Translations under genes and position numbers: made by a program
Shown: positions 35,272 to 44,408 of the stretch, piece after piece
Position numbering within the stretch: the stretch's first letter is position 1
How the letters are laid out: the number at the start of each line of letters is the position of its first letter
Assembly: GCF_004795015.1 (NCBI RefSeq)
Contig: NZ_SSBI01000001.1
Span: forward strand, 186,001 to 250,000
Reading direction: 5' to 3'
DNA from: Streptomyces sp. A1277
GTDB taxonomy: Bacteria; Actinomycetota; Actinomycetes; Streptomycetales; Streptomycetaceae
Length of the DNA: 64,000 nt
The notes under the pieces: model-generated
What the model was told of the DNA's origin: nothing
Database searches by the model: none
Seen by the model: only the letters and a program-made list of their open reading frames with translations

Positions 35272-37349
35272 TGCCACAACGCACCAGCCTGGAGTCAAAC
35301 TTTCCGGCGGCGATGCTTAGTGGCGTCGGCACGAAGGAATCCTGGCGCAAGGAAGTCCACCGCCCGGCCACCAGTACGCACAAGTGGTGGGCGAAGCGTC
35401 TCGGCACCGTATTCCGGGGGATCATTACGTCGGCGACGACGCCTGATGGGGCCGACGCCGTGGGAGCCTACGGATCGCCACTCGATCTGGCGGGAGCCAT
35501 TGTGCTCGACCCATTCTCCGGCTCGGGTGTGACCGGCGTAGAAGCTCTCAAACTCGGGGCCAAGGCCGTTTGTTTCGACATCAACCCCGTGGCAACGCTC
35601 GTTCAGCGTCAAGCTGTTCAACCGTGGGATCTCGGGTCTCTCGAAGCTGCCTACAAAGAGGTCGAGTCGTCCTGCCGGGCAGAGGTTGACCGACTCCACC
35701 GTACAGAGGACGGGAGGACCGTTCTCTACTATTTTTGGGTCGCGACCCTCGGGTGCCCCGAGTGTTCCGAGGAAGTCCGCCTGTTCGACTCGCCAGTGTT
35801 CTCCAAGAACGCGTACCCGAAGCGTGTACCCAAAGCTCAAATCGTCTGTCCCGAGTGCCTCTCCGTCAAGGAGAGTCGGTATGACTTCGTCACTGAGAAG
35901 TGTGCGAGGGGGCACGTCATTACGCAGCGCGGTGCAGTGCGGGGCCAGTTCGCGACATGCGGGAACGGTCACAGCTTCAAGGTTCTCGGCGCCCTGAACG
36001 GATCGCCGCCGGCATACGAGATGTATGCCAAGATGGTGGCCGACTCGGACGGGTCGAAGAGCTACGAAGCCATCACCGCCTGGGACCGGGAACTCTACGA
36101 CGAGTGCGTTGTGGCGCTCGCAGGGCTATCGCAGTCTGCCGTGCTTCCGCGCGGTCGGCTCGCTCCCGGCAATAATACTGACCAGGCCCTGAAGTGGAAC
36201 TTCCGGGAATGGCGCGACTTCTTCAACGCGCGCCAGCTGGTTTCCCTCTCGCTGATTGCGACGGCGATTCGTGACCTGGCTGGATCAGCGCCTGAACGCG
36301 AAGCGCTTTGTGCCCTTTTTTCAGGAACGCTTGAGTTCAATAACCTGTTCACATCGTTCAAGGGTGAGGGGACGGGGGCTGTCCGGCATATGTTCAGTCA
36401 TCACATCCTCAAGCCGGAGCGGACTCCACTGGAGGCGCACCCCTGGGGCACCCCGCAGTCCTCCGGCGCGTTCTCCACTCTTTTCAAGAGTCGTCTGCGG
36501 CGTGCTCATGAGTACAAGACGAAACCTGTAGACCTCGTTGACCGGGGTGCAGGGATCGAGCGGATCTCCGGAGTGTCGCAGCCAGTGGGCGCGAGCATTG
36601 CGGACTCGTGGGAGTCTTTCGTCTCGATCGAAGGGCAGGCGGCCTATGTCGCCACCAGGAACTCGGCGCAGACGGATATCCCGGACGGGTCGGTCGACCT
36701 AGTCGTCACTGATCCGCCCTACATGGACAACGTCCACTACGCGGAGCTCGCGGACTTCTTCCACGCGTGGCTCCAGCACATGCATCCGTACATCGGATAT
36801 TCCGACGCGACGACGACCCGCCGGGTGGGTGAGGTCCAGCATGCTGACCCGGTGGAATTCGGGAAGGCAATCGAGGCCGTGTGGACCGAGTCGGCGCGAG
36901 TATTGAAGCCGGGCGGTCTGCTGGCTTTTACGTTCCACCAGGCCCGGATCAGCGGGTGGGTGCAGTTGGTCGAGTCGCTACACCGCTCCGGTTGGATCGT
37001 GATGGCCGTCCAGCCGGTGAAGGGTGAGATGACGACCAGTGTCGTCAAGGCCGGAGCCCGTGAGCCCTCGAATCTCGATAGCGTTGTGGTGTGCCGCCGG
37101 GCCGTGGACGGAGCCACGAATCCGAATTCTTCGGTGGAGGAAGCCCTGGCAACTGCTACGAGGGAGCTGACCGACCTTCGAGACGCCCAGGTCGATGTCG
37201 GGGCGGGCGACGTCAGGTCAGTTGTTCGCGGCGCGCTTCTGGCCTACCTCGCGTCCACAGGCGTAGACCTTGACGAGTCAGTCGCCGCGCAGGTGGACTC
37301 CCTGGCATCAAAAAGCATTGAGAAGCTGCTCGGGGCCGGTCCGGGGTAG
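35259..37349 (+). CDS. DNA methyltransferase, DUF1156-like with zinc-ribbon insert
   Basis: A 696-residue protein. The N-terminal ESNFPAAMLSG...HKWWAKRLGTVFRG resembles DUF1156 methyltransferases. Motif I is LDPFSGSGVTGVEAL (about residue 85), and the catalytic motif IV is TDPPYMDNVHY (about 485), marking N6-adenine or N4-cytosine methylation. Between them lies an insert with CPEC...CPEC and two further Cys-rich pairs (CARGH, CGNGH), probably zinc-binding, perhaps for DNA recognition. It overlaps the endonuclease gene by 13 bases. Low GC again suggests transfer. Confidence 0.8.
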   Translation: MAGVVPQRTSLESNFPAAMLSGVGTKESWRKEVHRPATSTHKWWAKRLGTVFRGIITSATTPDGADAVGAYGSPLDLAGAIVLDPFSGSGVTGVEALKLGAKAVCFDINPVATLVQRQAVQPWDLGSLEAAYKEVESSCRAEVDRLHRTEDGRTVLYYFWVATLGCPECSEEVRLFDSPVFSKNAYPKRVPKAQIVCPECLSVKESRYDFVTEKCARGHVITQRGAVRGQFATCGNGHSFKVLGALNGSPPAYEMYAKMVADSDGSKSYEAITAWDRELYDECVVALAGLSQSAVLPRGRLAPGNNTDQALKWNFREWRDFFNARQLVSLSLIATAIRDLAGSAPEREALCALFSGTLEFNNLFTSFKGEGTGAVRHMFSHHILKPERTPLEAHPWGTPQSSGAFSTLFKSRLRRAHEYKTKPVDLVDRGAGIERISGVSQPVGASIADSWESFVSIEGQAAYVATRNSAQTDIPDGSVDLVVTDPPYMDNVHYAELADFFHAWLQHMHPYIGYSDATTTRRVGEVQHADPVEFGKAIEAVWTESARVLKPGGLLAFTFHQARISGWVQLVESLHRSGWIVMAVQPVKGEMTTSVVKAGAREPSNLDSVVVCRRAVDGATNPNSSVEEALATATRELTDLRDAQVDVGAGDVRSVVRGALLAYLASTGVDLDESVAAQVDSLASKSIEKLLGAGPG

Positions 37350-37462
37350 TGGCAGCCGCTGGCACCGTGGATCACGACGCGCAGCAGGAGCGGGACGGTT
37401 CGGCCAGGATGCCGATGGATGGCGATTTGCCCCAAGGGCGGCGGCCGGGGGACCAGCACGTC

Positions 37463-37502
37463 ATGCGAAAGCCCCGGACCGTTGGGTCCGGGGCTTTCGC
37501 AT
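37463..37502. terminator. Bidirectional terminator between R-M genes and the biosynthetic cluster
   Basis: A perfect 18-bp stem (37463-37480 with 37485-37502, loop GTTG) with AAA/TTT near its base sits between two convergent genes. Confidence 0.85.
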
Positions 37503-37517
37503 GCGAGGAGGCCGCGC

Positions 37518-38477
37518 TCAGACGGCGGCCGGAACGCGGGCGGCGAACTTGTGGACCGGCACGCCCGGCAGGGTCCTGCGGGTCAGGCCCGCGAGGGTGG
37601 CGCCCGGTCCGATGTCGAGGAACGCGCCGCAGTCCAGCTCCTCGTGGAGGGCGTGCAGGGAATCGACCCAGCGGACCGGGCTGACGAGCTGTCGGGTGCT
37701 CAGCTCCCGCCACTGGCTGCCGCCGTAATGCGCCCGGGCGTCGACGTTGGCGACGACCGGCAGGACGCCCGCGTCGAAGTGGGTCAGGTCGAGCGCCCGG
37801 CGCAGCGCCACGCCGGCCGGCTCCATGTACGGGCTGTGGCAGGCGGCGCTCACCGGCAGGACGCTGTAGCGCAGCCCGGCCGCGGCGACGGGGCCGGCCG
37901 CGTCCGCGACGGCCTCGCGGCTGCCGGCGACGACGGTCTGCTGCGGGCTGTTGTGATTGGCCACCCACAGCTCGGCGCCCTCTTCGCGGGCCGCGTCGAC
38001 CAGCTCCGCCACCTGCCCGGCGGTGCCGCCCATCACGGCGGCCATCGCCCCGGGCCGTTTGCGGGCCGCGGCGGCCATGGCCCGCCCCCGCTCACCGACC
38101 AGCCAGGCGCCGTCGGCCACCGAGAGGACGCCGGCGGCGACGAGCGCGGTGTACTCCCCGAGGCTGTGTCCGGCCAGGGCCGCCACCGGCGTCTCCGGCT
38201 GCCGCCTGCGGAACTCGGACCAGGCGAGCAGTGAGGCCGTGAAGACCGATATCTGAGCGTGGTCGGTACGGGACAGGGTCTCCTGGTCCGCGGTGAGCAG
38301 CAGCTCGGCCACGTCGAAGCCGGAGGACCGCGAGACGGTCTCGACCAGCTCCCAGGACTCGGTGGAGCGCCAGGGCCCGCCCATCTCCGGGCGCTGTACG
38401 CCCTGCCCGGGGAACAGGACGGCGTACCGCGTCGAAAGGGTGGACATGACGGACTCGGACATGGGGGACTCGCTCAT
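37518..38477 (-). CDS. Malonyl-type acyl-CoA:ACP acyltransferase (FabD family)
   Basis: A 319-residue transacylase with FPGQGVQ, the nucleophile motif GHSLGEY (Ser105) and the histidine in SAACHSPYMEPA. It would load malonyl or a related extender unit onto the ACP encoded at 45.6 kb. The start is the first ATG of three clustered ATGs (MSESPMSESVMSTLS); the later ones are possible. It diverges from the carboxylase gene, and the shared gap contains two interleaved inverted repeats. It probably belongs to a cluster distinct from primary fatty-acid synthesis. Confidence 0.88.
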   Translation of the reverse strand: MSESPMSESVMSTLSTRYAVLFPGQGVQRPEMGGPWRSTESWELVETVSRSSGFDVAELLLTADQETLSRTDHAQISVFTASLLAWSEFRRRQPETPVAALAGHSLGEYTALVAAGVLSVADGAWLVGERGRAMAAAARKRPGAMAAVMGGTAGQVAELVDAAREEGAELWVANHNSPQQTVVAGSREAVADAAGPVAAAGLRYSVLPVSAACHSPYMEPAGVALRRALDLTHFDAGVLPVVANVDARAHYGGSQWRELSTRQLVSPVRWVDSLHALHEELDCGAFLDIGPGATLAGLTRRTLPGVPVHKFAARVPAAV

Positions 38478-38545
38478 CTGTGTGACCGTGCCTTTCCTTC
38501 GCTGACTCCGCTCGCTGCGGTGGAAGGGCATCGTCGGGGGGCGCC

Positions 38546-38597
38546 GCTCAAGCCGCGCACATGTCCGCCCGCTTGTCCCCGGCTTGAGCCGGACATG
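38546..38597. promoter_or_regulatory. Interleaved inverted repeats in the divergent promoter
   Basis: GCTCAAGCCG (38546-38555) pairs with 38580-38589, and CATGTCCG (38560-38567) pairs with 38590-38597. Both are perfect and interlock in the order A-B-A'-B'. They lie between the acyltransferase and the carboxylase genes and are candidate operators or an RNA pseudoknot. Confidence 0.6.
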
Positions 38598-38664
38598 GGT
38601 GCCCGCTCCGCAAGCTCTCTCCACAAGCACCAGTCCGGGTGCCGGTCGTAGGGGAGGGCACAGC

Positions 38665-40293
38665 ATGGCCACCGCGGTGGAGAAACCCGTTTTGGAGGAC
38701 CCCCTTTCCGTTCGGGAGGCGGATCCGGAGCCGGCCGCGTCCGACAGCGTGCACGCCAAGGTGGAGCGGCTGCGCAGGCTCCGCGCCGAGGTGCAGGCCG
38801 GACCGGGCCTGCGGGCGACGCAGGCCCAGCACGACCGGGGCAAGCTCACGGCCCGGGAGCGCATCGAACTGCTGCTGGACGAAGGGTCGTTCACCGAGAT
38901 CGAGCCGCTGCGCAGGCACCGGGCCACCGGCTTCGGCCTGGAGGAGCGCAAGCCCTACACGGACGGCGTGATCACCGGCTGGGGACGGATCGAGGGGCGG
39001 CAGGTCTTCGTCTACGCCCATGACTTCCGCATCTTCGGCGGTGCTCTCGGGGAGTCGCACGCCGCGAAGATCCACAAGCTGATGGACCTGGCGGAGGCCG
39101 CGGGCGCGCCCCTGGTCAGTCTCTGCGACGGGGCCGGCGCGCGCATCCAGGAGGGGGTGACGGCGCTGGCCGGGTACGGCGGCATCTTCAGCCGCAACGC
39201 CCGCGCCTCGGGGGTGATCCCGCAGATCAGCGTCATCCTCGGGCCGTGCGCCGGCGGCGCCGCGTACTCGCCGGCCCTCACCGACTTCACGTTCATGGTG
39301 CGCGGCGTCGCCCAGATGTTCATCACCGGGCCCGACGTGGTGCAGGCGGTGACCGGTGAGCAGGTGAGCATGGACGGTCTCGGCGGCGCGGACGTGCACG
39401 CCGCGGTCTCCGGGGTGGCCGCCTTCGCCTACGACGACGAGGCCGGCTGCCTGGAGGACGTCCGCCACCTCCTGTCGTTCCTGCCGTCCAACAACCGGCA
39501 GGCGCCACCGGCCGAGGTGAGCGACGACCCGCCGGACCGGCGCACCGACCGGCTGGCCGACCTGGTGCCCGCCGACCCCTGCCAGGGGTACGACGTGCGC
39601 GCCGTGATCGAGGAGATCGTCGACCACGGCGAGTACTTCGAGATCCAGCCCGCCTGGGCGCACAACGTGGTCTGCGCGCTGTCGCGGATCGACGGGCAGG
39701 TCGTCGGCATCGTGGCCAACCAGCCCCTGGCCTGCGCCGGAGTGCTCGACATCAAGGCCAGCGAGAAGGCGGCGCGGTTCGTCTCGCTCTGCGACGCCTT
39801 CAACATCCCGCTGGTCACCATGGTCGACGTACCCGGCTTCCTGCCCGGCGTGGACCAGGAGCACAACGGCATCATCCGGCACGGCGCCAAGCTGCTCTAC
39901 GCCTACTGCAACGCCACGGTCCCGCGCATCCAGCTCATCCTGCGCAAGGCGTACGGCGGCGCCTACATCGTCATGGACTCCCGCTCGGTGGGCGCCGACC
40001 TCGCCTTCGCGTGGCCGACCAACGAGGTCGCCGTGATGGGCGCGGAGGGCGCCGCCAACGTGATCTTCCGGCGGCAGATCGCCGCCGCCGACGACCCCGC
40101 CGCCATGCGCGCCCGCATGGTCGACGCGTACAAGTCCGAGCTGATGCACCCGTACTACGCGGCGGAGCGCGGCCTGGTCGACGACGTCATCGAGCCGGGG
40201 GAGACCCGGGCGGTGCTCGCCAGGTCCCTGGAGATGCTGCGCACCAAGCACCGAGCACTGCCCCAGCGCAAGCACGGGATCACCCCGCTGTGA
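38665..40293 (+). CDS. Acyl-CoA carboxylase beta subunit (carboxyltransferase)
   Basis: A 542-residue biotin-dependent carboxyltransferase of the AccD/PccB type, with KLTARERIELLLDEGSF, oxyanion-hole glycines in CDGAGARIQEG and GPCAGGAAYSPAL, and RKAYGGAYIVMDSRS near the C-terminus. It transfers CO2 from carboxybiotin to acetyl- or propionyl-CoA to give malonyl- or methylmalonyl-CoA. No alpha subunit is in the window, so it would borrow the housekeeping one. The start is the ATG after GGGGAGGGCACAGC. It is coupled to the epsilon gene by GTGA. Confidence 0.93.
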   Translation: MATAVEKPVLEDPLSVREADPEPAASDSVHAKVERLRRLRAEVQAGPGLRATQAQHDRGKLTARERIELLLDEGSFTEIEPLRRHRATGFGLEERKPYTDGVITGWGRIEGRQVFVYAHDFRIFGGALGESHAAKIHKLMDLAEAAGAPLVSLCDGAGARIQEGVTALAGYGGIFSRNARASGVIPQISVILGPCAGGAAYSPALTDFTFMVRGVAQMFITGPDVVQAVTGEQVSMDGLGGADVHAAVSGVAAFAYDDEAGCLEDVRHLLSFLPSNNRQAPPAEVSDDPPDRRTDRLADLVPADPCQGYDVRAVIEEIVDHGEYFEIQPAWAHNVVCALSRIDGQVVGIVANQPLACAGVLDIKASEKAARFVSLCDAFNIPLVTMVDVPGFLPGVDQEHNGIIRHGAKLLYAYCNATVPRIQLILRKAYGGAYIVMDSRSVGADLAFAWPTNEVAVMGAEGAANVIFRRQIAAADDPAAMRARMVDAYKSELMHPYYAAERGLVDDVIEPGETRAVLARSLEMLRTKHRALPQRKHGITPL

Positions 40294-40520
40294 GCACCGC
40301 GGCGCAGGAAGCCGGCCCGGTCGACGTGCTCGGCGCCACCGCCCTGCGGGTGGTGCGCGGCGACCCGTCCGCCGCCGAGCTCGCGGCGCTGGTCGCGGTG
40401 CTCACCATCGTGCTGCGCGACCCCCGGGACCGCGCCGACGCGGCGCCCGCGCCGTGCGGGCGCGCGCACTGGGACCGGGAGAGCGATCCCTGGCGCGGGC
40501 CGCTCGCCTGGTCGGCCTGA
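40290..40520 (+). CDS. Acyl-CoA carboxylase epsilon subunit
   Basis: A 76-residue protein of the actinobacterial AccE/PccE type: LRVVRGDPSAAELAALVAVL at the N-terminal half, a variable linker, and the end WDRESDPWRGPLAW. Epsilon subunits stabilise the alpha-beta carboxylase. The GTG overlaps the beta-subunit stop, implying coupled translation. Confidence 0.88.
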   Translation: MSTAAQEAGPVDVLGATALRVVRGDPSAAELAALVAVLTIVLRDPRDRADAAPAPCGRAHWDRESDPWRGPLAWSA

Positions 40521-40641
40521 GAGCCGGCCCGTGCCTTGAGGCCGCCTTGAGTGAGGGCGTAGCGGCCCGCCCCGACACTGACCATGCGCGGAAGAAGAGG
40601 ACGACGAAACCCTCTCCGCGCGGCATCTGGAGGACGAAGCC

Positions 40642-41688
40642 ATGGAACGCGAAGAGAAGCCTTGCCCGGCCGGCGCGGAGAACCTGGAGTTCATGCGCAC
40701 GGTGGACCGTTCGCTGCTGCACCGGTGGGCCCTTTCCGAGGTCTTCCTGACGGACAGCCGCAAGATCGACGAGGAGACGTATCTGGCCGCGGCCCAGATA
40801 CCGCCGTCCCACGCCTACTACACGGAGCACACCTCCCGGCTCGGTGCCCCGGACCCGATGGTGCTCCTGGAGTGCTGCCGGCAGGCCGAGACCTACGGCG
40901 GCCACGAGTTCGCCGGTGTCTCGCGCAAATCCAAGTTCCTGCTGCGGTCCTGGTCGATGGAGCTGCCCGGGCTGCTCACCATCCCCGAGGAGGACACCCC
41001 GGGCGAGCTGCGCATCACGGTGCGCACGGGCAACCGGCGCGGCACCCCCGGTGACGTGCGCCGGCTCAGCTTCGGCATCGACATGAAGCTCGCCAAGCGC
41101 TGCCTCGGCTTCGTCAAGATGGACGTCGGGTACATCCCCGCCGAGGTCTACGACGCGGTGCGCATCCAGGGCCGCGGCCGGCCGCTCGTCCCCTTCAAGG
41201 AGATCCCGCGCGACAACTCCTACGTCGCCCCGCACCTGGTGGGCCGCAGTTCGCCCTCGAACGTCGTGCTCTCCAGCGCCACCGTCGACACCGACAACGC
41301 GTACGCCACCGTGCGCATCCCGCTGGACAACCGCAGCATGTTCGACCACGGCCAGGACCACGTGCCCGGCATGGTGCTCATGGAGGCCGCCCGCCAGCTG
41401 TGCCTGCTCGGGGTCTCCGACATCTGGGGCGCCTCGGTCAGCCGCAGCACGGTCGCCGGCTTCGACTTCTCCTTCATGCGCTACGCCGAGCTCGACGCGC
41501 CCACCACGGTGCACATCCGTAAGACCGAGTCGTACACGCAGGAGGACAACCTCAGCCTGATGCTGCCCGACCTGCGGACCTTCCACATCGACTTCGTACA
41601 GGACGGCGACGTCATCGCGTCCGGCCGGATGCACACCACGACCTCGGCCGCGGTGTCGGTCCTGCCCGACGGCGAGGAGTGCCTGTGA
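40642..41688 (+). CDS. AfsA/ScbA-family protein (A-factor biosynthesis hotdog repeats), first copy
   Basis: A 348-residue protein with two AfsA hotdog repeats. The first covers DRSLLHRWALSEVFLTDSRKID...DPMVLLECCRQAETYGGHEF; the second covers NRSMFDHGQDHVPGMVLMEAARQLCLL, with the conserved Asp-His-x-x-Gly-Met block. AfsA proteins join a beta-ketoacyl chain to dihydroxyacetone phosphate in gamma-butyrolactone synthesis; some relatives act as dehydratases or other acyl-handling enzymes. Located between carboxylase and ketosynthase genes, this copy probably acts in the pathway itself. A GTGA overlap joins it to the next gene. Confidence 0.85.
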   Translation: MEREEKPCPAGAENLEFMRTVDRSLLHRWALSEVFLTDSRKIDEETYLAAAQIPPSHAYYTEHTSRLGAPDPMVLLECCRQAETYGGHEFAGVSRKSKFLLRSWSMELPGLLTIPEEDTPGELRITVRTGNRRGTPGDVRRLSFGIDMKLAKRCLGFVKMDVGYIPAEVYDAVRIQGRGRPLVPFKEIPRDNSYVAPHLVGRSSPSNVVLSSATVDTDNAYATVRIPLDNRSMFDHGQDHVPGMVLMEAARQLCLLGVSDIWGASVSRSTVAGFDFSFMRYAELDAPTTVHIRKTESYTQEDNLSLMLPDLRTFHIDFVQDGDVIASGRMHTTTSAAVSVLPDGEECL

Positions 41689-42731
41689 ACACCGGCCTGA
41701 TCTGGCTCTCGCCCGCCCAGTGGCTGCCGCCGACGGTGCACAAGGCGGCCGACGCGCTCGCCGACGGCCTGGTCACCGCCGCCGAGGCCGAGGCGATGGG
41801 GTACGACCGGCTGCCCGTCGCCACCGGCCTGTCGGCGCCGCAGATGGCGGTGCGTGCCGCCCACCGCGCCCTGGACCTGGCCGGCACGGACGCCGCGGAC
41901 CTCTCGGCGGTCCTGCACGCGTGGACGTACTACCAGGGGCACGACTTCTGGTCGCCGGCCCACTACGTGGCGGCCGGGGCCGGAGCGCGCCGGGCGGTGC
42001 CCACCGGGGTCCAGCAGATGTGCAACGGCTCGGGCGCCGCCCTGCGCTCCGCGGTGCAGCAGCTCACCGCGGATCCGTTCGGCGGGCCCGCCCTGGTCAC
42101 CACGGCCGACCGGTTCGCCGCCCCGGGCTTCGACCGCTGGGGCGGGGACTACGGGGTCTGGTACGGGGACGGCGCGACGGCCGCGGTCGTCGGCCGGGCC
42201 GACGAACCGCACGACGTCCCCGAGGGGGCGCTCGTCCTGCGGTCCCTGCGCACCCTGGCCGAACCGGACCTGGAGATCGCCCACCGGGACCCCGACACCT
42301 TCCACCCGGCGCCGCACACCGCGTCCGCCGCCGTCGACGTACGGCGGACGAAGAAGACCTTCCTGGCCGCACGCGGCAAGGAAGCCTTCCTCGGCCGGCT
42401 GCGGCAGCGCACCACCGAGGTGCTCGTCGCGGCCCTCGCGGACGCGGGCCTGGGCCCGCGCGACGAGCGGCTGCGCGTGGTGCTGCTGCCCCGGCTCGGC
42501 CGGGCGACGGCCCGCGACGTGTACGGGCCCGCCGTCGCCGACGCCACCGCGGCGCCCACCGCCGATCTCGGGGAGCACACCGGCCACCTCGGCGCGGGCG
42601 ACCTGCTCTCCAACCTCACCGCCCTGGCCGCCGGCGCCGGCCCGCACCGGCTCGGCCCCGGCGAGCACGCCGCCGTGCTCAGCGCCGGCGCCGGATTCAC
42701 CTGGACCGCGGCCGTGGTCTGCGGGGCCTGA
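41685..42731 (+). CDS. KAS III-like protein lacking the usual His-Asn pair
   Basis: A 348-residue thiolase-fold protein. The catalytic cysteine is in TGVQQMCNGSGAAL, but the region where FabH has HQAN reads VVLLPRLGRATARD, with no histidine. EHTGHLGAGDLLSNL near the C-terminus is the equivalent of the GN loop. With cysteine but no His, it resembles KAS III-type acyltransferases more than condensing enzymes. The start is the GTG in the GTGA overlap; a GTG two codons upstream is possible. It lies between AfsA-like and monooxygenase genes. Confidence 0.75.
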   Translation: MNTGLIWLSPAQWLPPTVHKAADALADGLVTAAEAEAMGYDRLPVATGLSAPQMAVRAAHRALDLAGTDAADLSAVLHAWTYYQGHDFWSPAHYVAAGAGARRAVPTGVQQMCNGSGAALRSAVQQLTADPFGGPALVTTADRFAAPGFDRWGGDYGVWYGDGATAAVVGRADEPHDVPEGALVLRSLRTLAEPDLEIAHRDPDTFHPAPHTASAAVDVRRTKKTFLAARGKEAFLGRLRQRTTEVLVAALADAGLGPRDERLRVVLLPRLGRATARDVYGPAVADATAAPTADLGEHTGHLGAGDLLSNLTALAAGAGPHRLGPGEHAAVLSAGAGFTWTAAVVCGA

Positions 42732-42764
42732 CCGCCGCAAGACGAACCAGTGAGAGGAACTCCC

Positions 42765-44408
42765 ATGACCATCCCCCTGCACCAGGGGTCCGGCGACCGA
42801 CGCCCCGTCCTCGTCGTGGGCGCCGGCCCCGTAGGACTGGTGCTCGCCACCGAACTGCTCAGCCAGGGCGTAGCGGTCCGGCTGATCGACAACTCCGCCT
42901 CCGGACCCGTCCAGCACTCCCGGGCCAGCGTGGTGTGGCCGCGCAGCCTCGAACTGCTCGGCCGGATCGGCGCCGCCGCCGCCATCGTGGAGGCGGGCAA
43001 CCGGCTCGACGCCGTGCGCTACTACTCCCGCAAGCGGCACATCGGCTCCATCGAGATGAGCCGGCTGAACGACACGCCCTACCCGTTCGGCGTGGTCATC
43101 CCGCAGGACACCACGGAGGCCGTGCTGCGCGCCCGGCTCACGGCGGTGGGCGGCGCCGTCGAGACCGGCACCCTCACCGCGCTCGACACCGCCCCGGACC
43201 GCCCGCTCGCCGAGGTGGAGTGGCCGGACGGGACCACCGAGCAGATCGAGGCCGACTGGGTGGTCGGCGCGGACGGCGCGCACAGCGCGGTGCGGCGCTT
43301 CGCCGGCATCGAACTCCTCGGCACCGGCGACGACGTCCTGTTCGCCATCGGCGACGGCCCGGTCAGCGGTGACATGGACCCGCACGCCCTGGTCTACGGC
43401 TACTCCCCCTCGGGGGCGCTGGGCATCGCGCCCTTCGGCGACGGCCAGTTCCGCCTCGCCATCAGCGTCCCCGACTGGAAGGAGAAGCAGGGCCCGCCGC
43501 CGGAACTCTTCCAGCGCTTCGTGGACGAGCGCTCGCCGCGGCCCGGCATGGTCGGCGCGCTCGACTGGTCCACCATCTTCCGGGCCCGGCGCCGGGTCGC
43601 CGAGACCATGCGCTCGGGGCGCGTCTTCCTCGCCGGCGACGCCGCCCACGTCTTCAGCGCGGCCGGTGCCCAGGGCATGAACACCGGCATCCAGGACGCG
43701 GTCAACCTGGCCTGGAAGCTCGCCGGTGTGGTCCGCGGCCTCTTCGAGCCGGGCCTCCTCGACAGCTACGACGCGGACCGGCGCCTCGCCGCCGAACGCA
43801 TCGTCATGACGACGGCCAAGCAGACCAGCTGGGGCCTGATCAGCCGCCGGCACGAGACGGCGGTACGGGACAACGCGCTGCGCCTCGCCCACGCGACCGG
43901 CGCCCTCCAGCGCTTCGGGGCGCCGCTGATGGCCCAGCACGACGTCAGCTACCGGCCCGCGGAGTCGCTGCGGGACACCTTGCCCGGCCTCACCCGCAAG
44001 ATACGGGCCGGCGACCGCCTGCCGGTGTTCGCCTCCCACGGCGACCCCCAGCCCGGCGGCGAGCGCTGGCCGGGCGTCGACCCGGCCCGGCTGACCCTGC
44101 TGCTGTGGGCGGGCGACCGGCAGGACTCCGCGTGGGTGGCCGCGCGGGCCCGGCTCGAACAGGCGGTGCCGCCGGACGTGCGGGTCCAGGACATCTCCGC
44201 GTGGCCCGGGTTCTCCCGGCTGCTGGGTGGCGCGCCGAAGGCGGTCCTGGCCCGCCCCGACGGACACGTCGCCGCCATCACCGAACCGGAGCCCGTCGTG
44301 GTCCGGGCGGCGCTGCGCCGAGCGGGCAGCGCCTTCCGGCCGGTGCCCGCCGCCGGCCCGGTGACCGTGCCGGCCGCCCCCTACGCGATCGAGGAGCTGG
44401 CGTCATGA
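42765..44408 (+). CDS. FAD-dependent monooxygenase (PheA/TfdB / polyketide hydroxylase type)
   Basis: A 547-residue flavoprotein with the dinucleotide motif VVGAGPVGLVLATEL, the second fingerprint DWVVGADGAHSAVR, the GD motif LAGDAAHVFSAAGAQGMNTG, and a C-terminal thioredoxin-like domain (about 430-547) as in aromatic hydroxylases of polyketide pathways. It uses NAD(P)H and O2 to hydroxylate, or possibly to insert oxygen into, the acyl product. The ATG follows GAGAGGAACTCCC; it overlaps the next gene by ATGA. Confidence 0.88.
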   Translation: MTIPLHQGSGDRRPVLVVGAGPVGLVLATELLSQGVAVRLIDNSASGPVQHSRASVVWPRSLELLGRIGAAAAIVEAGNRLDAVRYYSRKRHIGSIEMSRLNDTPYPFGVVIPQDTTEAVLRARLTAVGGAVETGTLTALDTAPDRPLAEVEWPDGTTEQIEADWVVGADGAHSAVRRFAGIELLGTGDDVLFAIGDGPVSGDMDPHALVYGYSPSGALGIAPFGDGQFRLAISVPDWKEKQGPPPELFQRFVDERSPRPGMVGALDWSTIFRARRRVAETMRSGRVFLAGDAAHVFSAAGAQGMNTGIQDAVNLAWKLAGVVRGLFEPGLLDSYDADRRLAAERIVMTTAKQTSWGLISRRHETAVRDNALRLAHATGALQRFGAPLMAQHDVSYRPAESLRDTLPGLTRKIRAGDRLPVFASHGDPQPGGERWPGVDPARLTLLLWAGDRQDSAWVAARARLEQAVPPDVRVQDISAWPGFSRLLGGAPKAVLARPDGHVAAITEPEPVVVRAALRRAGSAFRPVPAAGPVTVPAAPYAIEELAS

